A stretch of 47,187 bases of DNA from an uncultured Oscillospiraceae bacterium (GTDB lineage: Bacteria > Bacillota > Clostridia > Oscillospirales > Acutalibacteraceae), in the NCBI GenBank assembly GCA_948471095.1, contig CAOKRG010000016.1, forward strand, positions 1-47,187. Direction: 5' to 3'. Shown in pieces: positions 7,943 through 15,899 of this stretch. The translations under genes were made by a program, and so were the position numbers. The first letter of the stretch is position 1. Every line of letters begins with the position of its first letter. A model generated the notes under the pieces. The model saw only the letters and a program-made list of their open reading frames with translations, did no database searches and was not told the origin of the DNA.

Positions 7943-9103
7943 ATGGAAACGAATCTGAGCACAACCGGCAAAACCGCCGGGGAACTGAAGAGCTACAGCG
8001 ACAGCTATAAGGCCGCGGGGGTGGACGTGACCGCCGGGTATGAGTCGGTGGAATTGATGAAAAAGCACGTGGCCCGCACCATGATTCCCGGGGTGGTCTC
8101 CGGAATCGGCGGCTTCGGCGGGCTGTTCGCGCCGGACCTCTCCGGCATGAAGGAGCCCGTTCTGGTCTCCGGCACGGACGGCGTGGGCACCAAGCTGAAA
8201 ATCGCCATGCTGCTGGACAAGCACGACACCATCGGCATAGATGCGGTGGCCATGTGCGTCAACGACGTGATCTGCTGCGGGGCCAGGCCCCTCTTCTTCC
8301 TGGACTACATCGCCTGCGGCAAAAACTTCCCGGAAAAAATCGCGGCCATCGTCTCCGGCGTGGCCGAGGGCTGCGTGCAGGCGGGGTGCGCCCTCATCGG
8401 CGGGGAGACCGCCGAGCACCCCGGCATGATGCCCCAGGACGACTACGACCTGGCCGGGTTCACCGTGGGCGTGGTGGACCGGGAAAAAGTGATTGACGGC
8501 TCCAGGCTGGCCGCTGGGGACGTGCTGCTGGGCCTGCGCTCCACGGGCGTGCACTCCAACGGCTTCTCCTTGGTGCGCAGGGTTTTCGGCATCGGCAGAA
8601 TGGACGGCGCGGGCGAGGACTCCCTGGTGGGCGCGGCCATGGGCCTTGCGGTCTCCGTGGCCAAAATGCTCCACAACGACCAGGAGATCGTGAACCGCCA
8701 TTATGACGGGCTGGGCTGCACCTTGGGCGAGGCCCTGCTGCGGCCGACCAAAATCTATGTAAAGCCGGTCCTTGCGGCCATCGAGGCGGCGGACGTGAAG
8801 GCCGTCTCCCACATTACCGGCGGCGGCTTCTATGAGAACATCCCCCGCATGCTCCGGCCCGGGCTTACCGCCAAGATCGAGAAAGCCGCCATCCCCACGC
8901 CCCCCATCTTCCCGCTGATTCAGGAAACCGGCGGCATTCCCGAGCGCGACATGTTCAATACCTTTAATATGGGGATCGGGCTGTGCATGGCCGTCTCCAA
9001 AGAGACGGCGGACCAGGCCATGGCCGCCCTGCGGGCCGCTGGCGAGGAGCCGGTGGTATTGGGCGAGGCCGTCTCCGGAGACGAGGGGGTGCTGCTGTGG
9101 TAA
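7943..9103 (+). CDS. purM: AIR synthetase PurM
   Basis: Phosphoribosylformylglycinamidine cyclo-ligase; the ATP-dependent ring closure of FGAM to AIR. 386 residues, longer than the ~345 typical form because of a short N-terminal extension before [16 protein letters not shown]. Motifs: [35 protein letters not shown] and [13 protein letters not shown]. The start is fixed by AAAGGAGG eight bases upstream. Its last codons overlap the start of purN, so the two are translationally coupled. Confidence 0.95.
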   Translation: METNLSTTGKTAGELKSYSDSYKAAGVDVTAGYESVELMKKHVARTMIPGVVSGIGGFGGLFAPDLSGMKEPVLVSGTDGVGTKLKIAMLLDKHDTIGIDAVAMCVNDVICCGARPLFFLDYIACGKNFPEKIAAIVSGVAEGCVQAGCALIGGETAEHPGMMPQDDYDLAGFTVGVVDREKVIDGSRLAAGDVLLGLRSTGVHSNGFSLVRRVFGIGRMDGAGEDSLVGAAMGLAVSVAKMLHNDQEIVNRHYDGLGCTLGEALLRPTKIYVKPVLAAIEAADVKAVSHITGGGFYENIPRMLRPGLTAKIEKAAIPTPPIFPLIQETGGIPERDMFNTFNMGIGLCMAVSKETADQAMAALRAAGEEPVVLGEAVSGDEGVLLW

Positions 9104-9729
9104 GAATCGGCGTGCTGGTTTCCGGCGGGGGCACCAACCTCCAACAGCTCATTGACGCCCAGGCCGGGGGAAAATTGGGCGGCGGCGAGATCGTCACGGT
9201 GATTTCCAGCAAACCCGGCGTTTACGCCCTGGAACGGGCCCAAAAGGCCGGCATTGAGGCAATCACTCTCAGCCGCAAGGACTACCCGGACGTGGAGGCC
9301 TACAGCCAGGCCCTCATTGAAGCCCTCAAGGCCCGAGGGGTAGAGCTGGTGGTGCTTTCGGGCTTCCTTACCATCACCAGCGACAGTTTCGTGCGGGCCT
9401 TCCCCAACCGGGTCATGAACGTCCACCCGGCCCTGCTGCCGGCCTTTGGGGGCAAGGGCTTCTATGGGCTCCACGTCCACGAAGCCGTCCTCAGCCGGGG
9501 CTGCAAGGTGACAGGCGCTACCGTGCATTTCGCCAACGAGGTCTGCGACGGCGGGCCCATCATTTTGCAGAAGGCTGTGGAAGTGAAGGAGTGCGACACC
9601 CCCGAGGCCCTGCAAAAGCGGGTGATGCAGGAGGCCGAGTGGCTGCTGCTGCCGGAGGCCGTGGCCCTGTTCTGCCAGGGGCGGCTGCGGGTGGAAAACG
9701 GCCTGGTCCGCATTGCCCCAGAGGCCTGA
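9097..9729 (+). CDS. purN: GAR formyltransferase PurN
   Basis: Transfers formyl from 10-formyl-THF to glycinamide ribonucleotide. The start is inferred as GTG at 9097, which overlaps the purM stop by seven bases and is preceded by GAGGGGG at good spacing; the product is 210 residues, the usual size. Motifs: VSGGGTNLQ near the N-terminus, [10 protein letters not shown] (catalytic Asn and His), GATVHF, and CDGGPII carrying the catalytic Asp. Co-transcribed with purM. Confidence 0.94.
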   Translation: MVRIGVLVSGGGTNLQQLIDAQAGGKLGGGEIVTVISSKPGVYALERAQKAGIEAITLSRKDYPDVEAYSQALIEALKARGVELVVLSGFLTITSDSFVRAFPNRVMNVHPALLPAFGGKGFYGLHVHEAVLSRGCKVTGATVHFANEVCDGGPIILQKAVEVKECDTPEALQKRVMQEAEWLLLPEAVALFCQGRLRVENGLVRIAPEA

Positions 9730-9744
9730 AAGGAGAACACATAG

Positions 9745-10233
9745 ATGAGCGAAAACGGCGTTAACATGCAGATCATCACGCTGGAAAGCCCCATTCATTG
9801 CGCGGGCCTCAGCCTAAAGAATTCCGGCCTGCCTATGGCCTTCGAGTCCCTGGGCCTTTTGTGGGACCGCTTCCATAAAGAAGTCCTCCCCGGCCTGGAG
9901 CACCAGGTCCAGCCCCCGGTGGAGGTGGCGGTTTGCACTGCGTCCGACTACCTGGTAGGCAGTCAGACGGCGGAAGGGCGCGCGTTTTCCGAGCTGACGG
10001 AATTCGCCATTCCTCCCGGGCCCTATCTCAAGGCGGAATTTTCCGCCAATGACTTTTCCCAGCTGGTGGACCAGGTCCTGCCCAACCTCTGGCCAAAGGT
10101 AGAGGCTTGGGCCAAAGAGCGGGGCGTTGTCTTTGACAACGGCGGCCTCTGCTCTGTGGAGGTCTATCCCCAGGAGACCGTGACCCAGCCCCGCCCCAGC
10201 ATGTACTGCCTTTATCCTGTCAAACCATCCTGA
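9745..10233 (+). CDS. GyrI-like / effector-binding domain protein
   Basis: 162-residue soluble protein resembling the GyrI-like small-molecule-binding (SHS2) fold found in AraC-type effector domains, standing alone without a DNA-binding domain. Evidence is the overall pattern: a strand near residue 16, a helix with FHKEVLPGLE, a mid-protein strand pair ending in IPPGPYLKAEF, a helix, and a C-terminal VEVYPQE strand. Family assignment is moderate. It lies 15 bases after purN and 14 bases before purO, with GAAAGGAG upstream, so it is in the purine operon; its ligand is unknown. Confidence 0.6.
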   Translation: MSENGVNMQIITLESPIHCAGLSLKNSGLPMAFESLGLLWDRFHKEVLPGLEHQVQPPVEVAVCTASDYLVGSQTAEGRAFSELTEFAIPPGPYLKAEFSANDFSQLVDQVLPNLWPKVEAWAKERGVVFDNGGLCSVEVYPQETVTQPRPSMYCLYPVKPS

Positions 10234-10247
10234 AAGGAGCTGCCAGC

Positions 10248-10970
10248 ATGAAACCCATCGACATCTTTGCAGACCTGAAAAGCAATACCTACCCCGGCCG
10301 GGGCATCGTCATTGGCAAAAGCGCGGACGGCAGGCACGCGGTTGCCGCCTACTTCATCATGGGCCGCAGCGTGAACAGCCGCAACCGGATTTTCGTGGCC
10401 GAAGGAGAAAATATGCGCACCCAGGCCCACGACCCGGCCCTGCTCACGGACCCCAGCCTGGTGATCTACTACCCCGTGCGGACATTTGACGGCGGCATGA
10501 TCGTCACCAACGGCGACCAGACCGACACCATTTATAACCTACTCCACTCCCCCGAGGCCTGCACTCCCGGCGGATGCTTCATCCGCGCCCTGCTCACCCG
10601 CACCTTCGAGCCGGACCCGCCCCTTTACACTCCCAGGATATCCGGGATCATCGACTATAAGAGCGGCGGCTACTGGCTGTCCATCCTCAAGAGCACCGGC
10701 GGCGACCCGGCGGCGGCCCAGCGGCAGTTCTTCGACTATGAACCCCTGCCGGGGCTGGGGCATTTTATCCACACCTATAAATGCGACGGCGACCCGGTTC
10801 CCTCCTTTGAGGGGGAGCCCAAGCCCGTGGCAATCGAAGGGGACATCGACCGCTTTACCGCCGGCCTGTGGGAGAGCCTCAACCAGGACAACAAGGTCTC
10901 GCTGTTTGTGCGGTATATTGATCTGGAAAGCGGCAAGGCAGAGACGCGGATTCTCAATAAGAATCAGTAA
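10248..10970 (+). CDS. purO: IMP cyclohydrolase, PurO type
   Basis: 240-residue protein of the PurO / COG3363 family, first described in archaea, closing FAICAR to IMP. Recognised from KSNTYPGRGIVIGKS, the AAYFIMGRSVNSRNR stretch and NGDQTDTIYNLL. It substitutes for the N-terminal (MGS-like) half of bifunctional PurH, which is missing here: the downstream gene carries only the formyltransferase half. GGAGCTG precedes the ATG. It is followed by a 190-base gap containing a repeat, then the formyltransferase gene. Confidence 0.88.
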   Translation: MKPIDIFADLKSNTYPGRGIVIGKSADGRHAVAAYFIMGRSVNSRNRIFVAEGENMRTQAHDPALLTDPSLVIYYPVRTFDGGMIVTNGDQTDTIYNLLHSPEACTPGGCFIRALLTRTFEPDPPLYTPRISGIIDYKSGGYWLSILKSTGGDPAAAQRQFFDYEPLPGLGHFIHTYKCDGDPVPSFEGEPKPVAIEGDIDRFTAGLWESLNQDNKVSLFVRYIDLESGKAETRILNKNQ

Positions 10971-10985
10971 GGAGAAGTATCCAAA

Positions 10986-11093
10986 CACGCGTTTTGTTAT
11001 AGAGAAAAGCCCGCAAAGCGCAACAGCAAAAGTTTCGTCAACCTTTTCAAAGGTTGCGGGAGACGGGGGGCGGAGCCCCCAGCCGCCGGAGGC
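10986..11093 (+). repeat. dispersed hairpin repeat, family A, copy 1
   Basis: Non-coding repeat lying between purO and the AICAR formyltransferase gene. Parts in order: ACGCGTTTTGTTA, GCGCAACAGCAAAAGTTTCG, a hairpin CAACCTTT/AAAGGTTG (11039-11056), a second hairpin GGGGGC/GCCCCC (11066-11080), and the tail CCGCCGGAGGC. The reverse complement of 31224-31332 matches it along most of its length, and 17240-17340 is a rearranged relative. It carries no terminator-like T-run, so transcription probably reads through. Confidence 0.8.
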
Positions 11094-11163
11094 CTCTTAT
11101 TACTCAAAAAAATATTTTCACAAGCGTTCTATTGCATTTTCATTTAAAGAAAGGCTGGTCAAC

Positions 11164-12342
11164 ATGGCAAACGAGATCTCTTTGAAATACGGCTGCAACC
11201 CCAACCAGAAGCCCTCCCGCGTCTTTATGAAGGACGGGAGCGAGCTGCCGGTGCAGGTGCTCAACGGCAAGCCGGGGTATATCAACTTTTTGGACGCGTT
11301 TAACAGCTGGCAGCTGGTCCGGGAGCTGAAACAGGCCACCGGCCTGCCCGCCGCGGCCTCCTTCAAGCATGTGAGCCCCGCGGGCGCGGCGGTGTACGTG
11401 CCCCTCAGCGACACCTTGAAGAAAATTTATTTTGTGGACGACTTAGAGCTCTCCCCCATCGCCAGCGCCTATGCCGCCGCCCGGGGCGCGGATCGGATGT
11501 CCTCCTACGGGGACTGGGCCGCCCTCTCCGACGTGTGCGACAGGGAGACCGCCGCGCTGCTGGCCCGGGAGGTCTCCGACGGCGTCATCGCCCCCGGCTA
11601 CACGGAGGAGGCCCTGGCCATTCTGAAAACCAAGCGCAAGGGCAATTACAACGTGGTGCAGATCGATGAGAACTATACCCCCGCCCCCATCGAACACAAG
11701 GACGTGTTCGGCATTACCTTCGAGCAGGGCCGCAACGAGCTGAAAATTGACGGCGATATGCTGAACGACCTGCCCACCGCCAACAAGACCCTGACCGAAG
11801 AGGCCAAGCGGGACCTGATTGTCTCCCTTATTACATTAAAATACACCCAGTCCAACTCGGTCTGCTATGTGAAGCACGGCCAGGCCATCGGCGTGGGCGC
11901 GGGCCAGCAGAGCCGGGTCCACTGCACCCGCCTGGCGGGCAACAAGGCGGACAACTGGTATCTGCGCCAGAGCCCCCGGGTGCTCTCGCTGCCCTTCAAG
12001 CCGGACATCCGCCGCCCGGACCGGGACAACACCATCGACGTGTACATCTCGGACGACTATATGGACGTGCTGGCCGACGGCCAGTGGGAGAACTTCTTCA
12101 CGGAAAAGCCCCAGCCCTTTACCCGGGAAGAACGCCGGGCCTGGCTGGACGGCATGACCGGCGTGGCCCTGGGCAGCGACGCCTTCTTCCCCTTTGGGGA
12201 CAACATCGAGCGGGCCCACAAGTCCGGGGTCCAGTTCATCGCCCAGCCGGGCGGGTCCATCCGGGACGACAATGTCATCGAAGTCTGCGACCGGTATGGC
12301 ATCGCCATGGCCTTTACGGGCATCCGGCTGTTCCATCACTGA
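11164..12342 (+). CDS. stand-alone AICAR formyltransferase
   Basis: 392-residue protein matching the AICAR transformylase part of PurH; formylates AICAR to FAICAR with 10-formyl-THF. It starts at the ATG at 11164 (MANEISLKYGCNPNQKPS) with GAAAGG upstream. Motifs: LKYGCNPNQKP, ASFKHVSPAGAAVY with the conserved Lys-His, KYTQSNSVCYVKHGQAIG, GAGQQSRVHCTRLAG, and QPGGSIRDDNVIEVCD. The IMP cyclohydrolase half of ordinary PurH is absent, and PurO upstream supplies that reaction. The following DUF6483 gene is 42 bases downstream. Confidence 0.93.
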   Translation: MANEISLKYGCNPNQKPSRVFMKDGSELPVQVLNGKPGYINFLDAFNSWQLVRELKQATGLPAAASFKHVSPAGAAVYVPLSDTLKKIYFVDDLELSPIASAYAAARGADRMSSYGDWAALSDVCDRETAALLAREVSDGVIAPGYTEEALAILKTKRKGNYNVVQIDENYTPAPIEHKDVFGITFEQGRNELKIDGDMLNDLPTANKTLTEEAKRDLIVSLITLKYTQSNSVCYVKHGQAIGVGAGQQSRVHCTRLAGNKADNWYLRQSPRVLSLPFKPDIRRPDRDNTIDVYISDDYMDVLADGQWENFFTEKPQPFTREERRAWLDGMTGVALGSDAFFPFGDNIERAHKSGVQFIAQPGGSIRDDNVIEVCDRYGIAMAFTGIRLFHH

Positions 12343-12384
12343 TTTTCGAACCGGCATAAAACCGCGTAAAAAGGGGGAATCCGC

Positions 12385-12834
12385 GTGTTCGTGCAACAGG
12401 ACTGGCTCATGCGGCAGATCGAGATGATGGTCTCCACCATTCTGCGGCTGCTGAGCCTGGAGGCTTCCCGAGACTCCGCCCTGCCGGAGGAGAGCCGCCA
12501 AAGCGGCCCTGGAGATCGCAAAAGCGACTCCAAAGATCGCCAAAGGGACTCCGAAGACCGCCAAAGGGACTCCGGCAGGTGGGAGGAGGAACTGGACCGC
12601 CTGCTGCGCCAGGGACAGCTGGGCAGGGCCGAGGACCTGCTGTTTGAACATCTGGACCCCGAGGACAGGGGCGCATTAAGCGCCGCGCTGGACTTTTACC
12701 GGCGGGCCAACGCCTTGACGGACGCGGAGCTGGAAGCCCAAAACTTTACCCGGGAGGAGCTTTTGGAGGGCCTGACCGAGGTGGCAAAGCGGTATGGGCT
12801 CTGCCTCCCCGGCTTTGGGGACGGCCCCATCTGA
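12385..12834 (+). CDS. DUF6483-type protein with heptapeptide repeats
   Basis: 149-residue soluble helical protein of unknown function, likely DUF6483 (recognised from the N-terminus FVQQDWLMRQIEMMV and a C-terminal helical repeat-like segment). The GTG start at 12385 has GGGGGAA upstream. Residues ~38-63 are a very polar insert made of seven-residue units (DRKSDSK, DRQRDSE, DRQRDSG) encoded by 21-bp tandem repeats near 12523-12585. Residues 64-140 look like short paired helices, as in TPR-like folds. It lies in the purine run, directly before the HAD gene. Confidence 0.65.
   Translation: MFVQQDWLMRQIEMMVSTILRLLSLEASRDSALPEESRQSGPGDRKSDSKDRQRDSEDRQRDSGRWEEELDRLLRQGQLGRAEDLLFEHLDPEDRGALSAALDFYRRANALTDAELEAQNFTREELLEGLTEVAKRYGLCLPGFGDGPI
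12523..12585 (+). repeat. 21-bp in-frame tandem repeat
   Basis: Three units of 21 bases (GATCGCAAAAGCGACTCCAAA and two close variants) in the DUF6483-type gene. Units keep the frame and give a charged Asp/Arg/Ser/Lys linker. A preceding half unit (GGAGATCGC-like) suggests earlier expansion. Confidence 0.8.
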
Positions 12835-12871
12835 CCCATAACCCCATTGCGCGCAGAGAGGAGGCGGGGCC

Positions 12872-13555
12872 ATGCGCAAGGCCATATTTTGGGACTTTGA
12901 CGGAACCTTGACCTATCCCGGCCACCTGTGGAGCGGGTCCCTGCTGAAAGCCCTGGGCCCCTTGGCGGAAGCCTATGGGGTGGGGCTGGAAGACCTGCGC
13001 CCCGGCCTGCGGGACTGCTTCCCCTGGAATCCTGGCGGGCGGCACGATTTAAAGGGCCCCGCTTTTTGGGAGTACATGAACGCCCGCTTCGCGGAGGTTT
13101 ACGCCGGGCTGGGCCTGCCGCTTCCCCTGGCCCGGGAATGCGCGGCGCGGGTGCGGGACATTGTGCTGGCAAAGGAGAGCTACCGGGTCCGGCCCGAGGC
13201 GGCGGGCGCCCTGGCCGTGTGCGCCTACAAGGGCTGGCGGAACTACATCCTCTCCAACAATTTTCCGGAGCTGGAAGAGGTGGTAAAAAGGCTGGGGCTG
13301 GGGCAGTTTTTCTCCGGGTACGTGGTCTCCGCGCTGGTGGGGGCCAATAAGCCGGACGCCCGCATCTTCCGCGCCGCCGAGAAAACCGCCAAGTTTCCCT
13401 CCCTGATTTGGCTGGTGGGCGACAACCCCATTGCCGATGTACAGGGAGCCAACAACGCCGGGTGGCACTCGGCCTATCTGGCCAAGCCCGGCGCCCCCCA
13501 CGCGGGCGCGCAGGTGACGGCTGGCAGTCTGAGCCAGGTTCTTCGGTATTTCTGA
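12872..13555 (+). CDS. HAD superfamily hydrolase
   Basis: 227-residue haloacid-dehalogenase-type hydrolase, probably a phosphatase acting in the cytoplasm; substrate unknown. HAD motifs: I DFDGTLT at residues 8-14 (nucleophile and acid Asp), II as SNN near residue 127, III lysine in GANKPDARIF, and IV GDNPIADVQGANNAG. A helical cap lies between motifs I and II. GAGAGGAGG precedes the ATG. The stop codon is followed at once by the left end of a repeat element. Confidence 0.9.
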   Translation: MRKAIFWDFDGTLTYPGHLWSGSLLKALGPLAEAYGVGLEDLRPGLRDCFPWNPGGRHDLKGPAFWEYMNARFAEVYAGLGLPLPLARECAARVRDIVLAKESYRVRPEAAGALAVCAYKGWRNYILSNNFPELEEVVKRLGLGQFFSGYVVSALVGANKPDARIFRAAEKTAKFPSLIWLVGDNPIADVQGANNAGWHSAYLAKPGAPHAGAQVTAGSLSQVLRYF

Positions 13556-13850
13556 GGACCTGTATTCATAACTGCTTTGCTAAGAAACAATAGGGGTGCT
13601 CGGGTCGGGACTGCGTCCCGAGGGGCCTACGGCCTTTTATGGAAATGTGTTGGCCTCCGGCGGCTTAGGGGCGTTGAGTCTCGGCTCCGCCTCGGTCGGT
13701 TCGCGGCGTGTCTGCCACCGGCAGACGCTCACCCCCTAAGAACCCTACCAGGTGCCGCGACTTCGCGCAGCGAAGGTCGACGCGCCTGGACCGCGTACAC
13801 TTGCTACTAGTAACTGAGTGGTAGCTTTTCGGCTGTGAATACAGGTTCTA
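13556..13850. mobile_element. MITE-like element with terminal inverted repeats, copy 1
   Basis: About 295 non-coding bases. Left end AGGACCTGTATTCATA (13556-13571) and right end TGTGAATACAGGTTCT (13834-13849) are inverted repeats of one another with two or three mismatches. The interior holds hairpins, including CTTCGCGCAGCGAAG near 13761, a CCTCCGGCGG core, and module C in inverted orientation at 13678-13734. The left end abuts the HAD stop codon and the right end lies about 12 bases before the purD ribosome site. A related element is at 45582-45850. No transposase; probably non-autonomous. A target duplication could not be established. Confidence 0.6.
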
Positions 13851-13877
13851 AATTTTGAATTAAGGATGAGACGCGAC

Positions 13878-15152
13878 ATGGATATTTTAGTCATTGGCAG
13901 CGGCGGGCGGGAGCACGCCATTGTGCGCAAGCTGCGGGAAAGCCCCCGGGTGGGCAGGCTCTACTGCGCCCCGGGCAACGGCGGCATCGCCCAAGACGCG
14001 GAGTGCTGCAACGTGAACGCCATGGATAAGGAGGGCATGCTGGCCCTGGCCCGGGAAAAGGCCGTGGACCTGGTGTTCGTGGCCCCGGACGACCCCCTGG
14101 GGGCCGGCATGGTGGACTATTTGGAGGCGGGGGGCTTCCTCTGCTTCGGGCCCAACCAGAAGGCCGCCCAGATCGAGAGCAGCAAGGTCTTCTCCAAGGG
14201 CCTGATGAAGAAATACGGCATTCCCACCGCGGGCTACGAGGTATTCGGCGACCCGGCCAAGGCGCTGGACTATATCAAGTCCCAGGGCAGGTACCCCGCC
14301 GTCATCAAGGCGGACGGCCTGGCCGTGGGCAAGGGGGTCATCATTGCCCAGAATGAGGAGGAAGCCGCCGCCGCCCTGCACAGCCTGATGGAGGACAAGA
14401 TCTTCGGCAGCTCCGGCGACCAGGTGGTGGTGGAGGAATTCCTCACCGGCCCGGAGGTAAGCGTGCTGGCCTTTACGGACGGCAAGGCCATGTGCCCCAT
14501 GGTCAGCTCCATGGACCACAAGCGGGCCTTTGACGGCGACCAGGGCCCCAATACCGGCGGCATGGGTACCATCAGCCCCAGCCCCTTCTACACAGAGGAC
14601 ATAGCGAAGGAGTGCATGGAAAAAATCTTCCTGCCCACCATGGAGGCCATGAACCAGGAGGGCCGGCCCTTTAAGGGCTGCCTCTACTTTGGGCTGATGC
14701 TCACCCCGGACGGGCCCAAGGTCATCGAGTACAACAGCCGCTTTGGCGACCCGGAGACCCAGGTGGTGCTGCCCCGGCTGAAGACGGATTTCGCGGAAAT
14801 CGTGGAGGCTGTGGCAAAGGAGCGCCTCTCGGAGCTGGACATTCAGTGGGCCGAAGAGGCCGCGGCCTGCGTGATCCTGGCCAGCGGCGGCTATCCGGGC
14901 AGCTATGAGAAGGGCAAGGAGATATCCGGCCTGGACGAAAAAGGTCAGGCGGAGGGGGTCACCGTGTACCACGCGGGCACCAAGGCCGAAGCCGGAAAAT
15001 TCCTCACCAGCGGCGGACGGGTGCTGGGCGTCACCGCCCTGGGCGGAGACCTGAACGGGGCCCTGGAAAAGGCCTATGGCGCTGTGGAGAAGATCGGGTT
15101 TGAAGGAAGCTTTTACCGGAAGGATATTGGGAAGACACGGGCGGAGGCCTAA
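13878..15152 (+). CDS. purD: GAR synthetase PurD
   Basis: Phosphoribosylamine-glycine ligase, ATP-grasp fold, ~424 residues. The start at 13878 (MDILVIGSGGREHAIV) is preferred over an ATG 12 bases earlier, because AAGGATGAG then lies upstream at workable spacing and the family begins with this glycine-rich motif. Other motifs: FGPNQKAAQIESSK, PAVIKADGLAVGKGVIIA, VVEEFLTGPEVSVLAF, NTGGMGTISP and EYNSRFGDPETQ. It is separated from the upstream purine genes by the MITE-like element, so transcription must cross the element or start inside it. The next gene begins within five bases. Confidence 0.95.
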   Translation: MDILVIGSGGREHAIVRKLRESPRVGRLYCAPGNGGIAQDAECCNVNAMDKEGMLALAREKAVDLVFVAPDDPLGAGMVDYLEAGGFLCFGPNQKAAQIESSKVFSKGLMKKYGIPTAGYEVFGDPAKALDYIKSQGRYPAVIKADGLAVGKGVIIAQNEEEAAAALHSLMEDKIFGSSGDQVVVEEFLTGPEVSVLAFTDGKAMCPMVSSMDHKRAFDGDQGPNTGGMGTISPSPFYTEDIAKECMEKIFLPTMEAMNQEGRPFKGCLYFGLMLTPDGPKVIEYNSRFGDPETQVVLPRLKTDFAEIVEAVAKERLSELDIQWAEEAAACVILASGGYPGSYEKGKEISGLDEKGQAEGVTVYHAGTKAEAGKFLTSGGRVLGVTALGGDLNGALEKAYGAVEKIGFEGSFYRKDIGKTRAEA

Positions 15153-15156
15153 CCGC

Positions 15157-15882
15157 ATGGACAAAATCTTGGCTTGGGAAAACGTCCTTCTAACCGACTC
15201 CGGATTTTTCGACCCCTTTGACCTGGCCAGGCCTCTGTCCCCCATTGTGGAGCGCTTCGCCCAAATGGCGGCAAAACCCTTTCTCCAAGCGCGGGTTCTC
15301 TTTATTCCTGCCGCCGCCTGTGACGAAGAGGCAAAGAATCTGGCCGCCATCCTCTATTCCGAACTGATCTGGCTGGGCTTTTCTCCGGAGAATATCGTCC
15401 CCTATATGCTGGACCGGTTCCTGCCCTTGGAAGAAGCCTTATCCTACGACGTTATGTTTGTGACCGGCGGCTGGTGCGAACACCTGCTCAAGCTGATTCA
15501 AAAAGCGAAGTTCCAGGAAACCGTCCGGGCCTTTGCCTTTGCCAATAAAGTCTATGTAGGGGTAAGCGCCGGCAGCGTAATCGCCACTCCCAACATTATG
15601 GGAACCTTTGAGGAGCGCCCCGGCCCTGCCACAAGTGGTTTGGGGCTGGTTCACGCCTATCTCGACTGCCACTGCGATATGCGGCCCGATCTAACGGAAA
15701 AAGCCCTGGCCTTTCCCCATGTTCTGCTCCACTTCAACCAGGCCTTAGCGGTGAACAGCGCCGGATATGAACGAATCGAGGACCCCTCCTGTTCCCGCGC
15801 GATCGACTGGTCTTCGCCTCCGGTTATGGGCGTGGATGTTTATAAACTGGACGCTGTAAAAATATATCAATATGACTCATAA
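15157..15882 (+). CDS. peptidase S51-like / type 1 GATase-like protein
   Basis: 241-residue protein of the peptidase S51 (dipeptidase E-like) group, with a class I glutamine amidotransferase-like fold. The putative nucleophile Ser137 lies in the elbow GVSAGSV. The preceding FVTGGWCEHLLKLI and LDCHCDMRP segments are where other active-site elements lie in the family. It starts at the ATG at 15157 with GGAGG inside the end of purD, so it is translationally coupled to purD. A link with purine synthesis is not established. It could be a peptidase or a non-peptidase relative such as cyanophycinase-like. Confidence 0.8.
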   Translation: MDKILAWENVLLTDSGFFDPFDLARPLSPIVERFAQMAAKPFLQARVLFIPAAACDEEAKNLAAILYSELIWLGFSPENIVPYMLDRFLPLEEALSYDVMFVTGGWCEHLLKLIQKAKFQETVRAFAFANKVYVGVSAGSVIATPNIMGTFEERPGPATSGLGLVHAYLDCHCDMRPDLTEKALAFPHVLLHFNQALAVNSAGYERIEDPSCSRAIDWSSPPVMGVDVYKLDAVKIYQYDS

Positions 15883-15899
15883 AAAAGGAAGGTATCACT

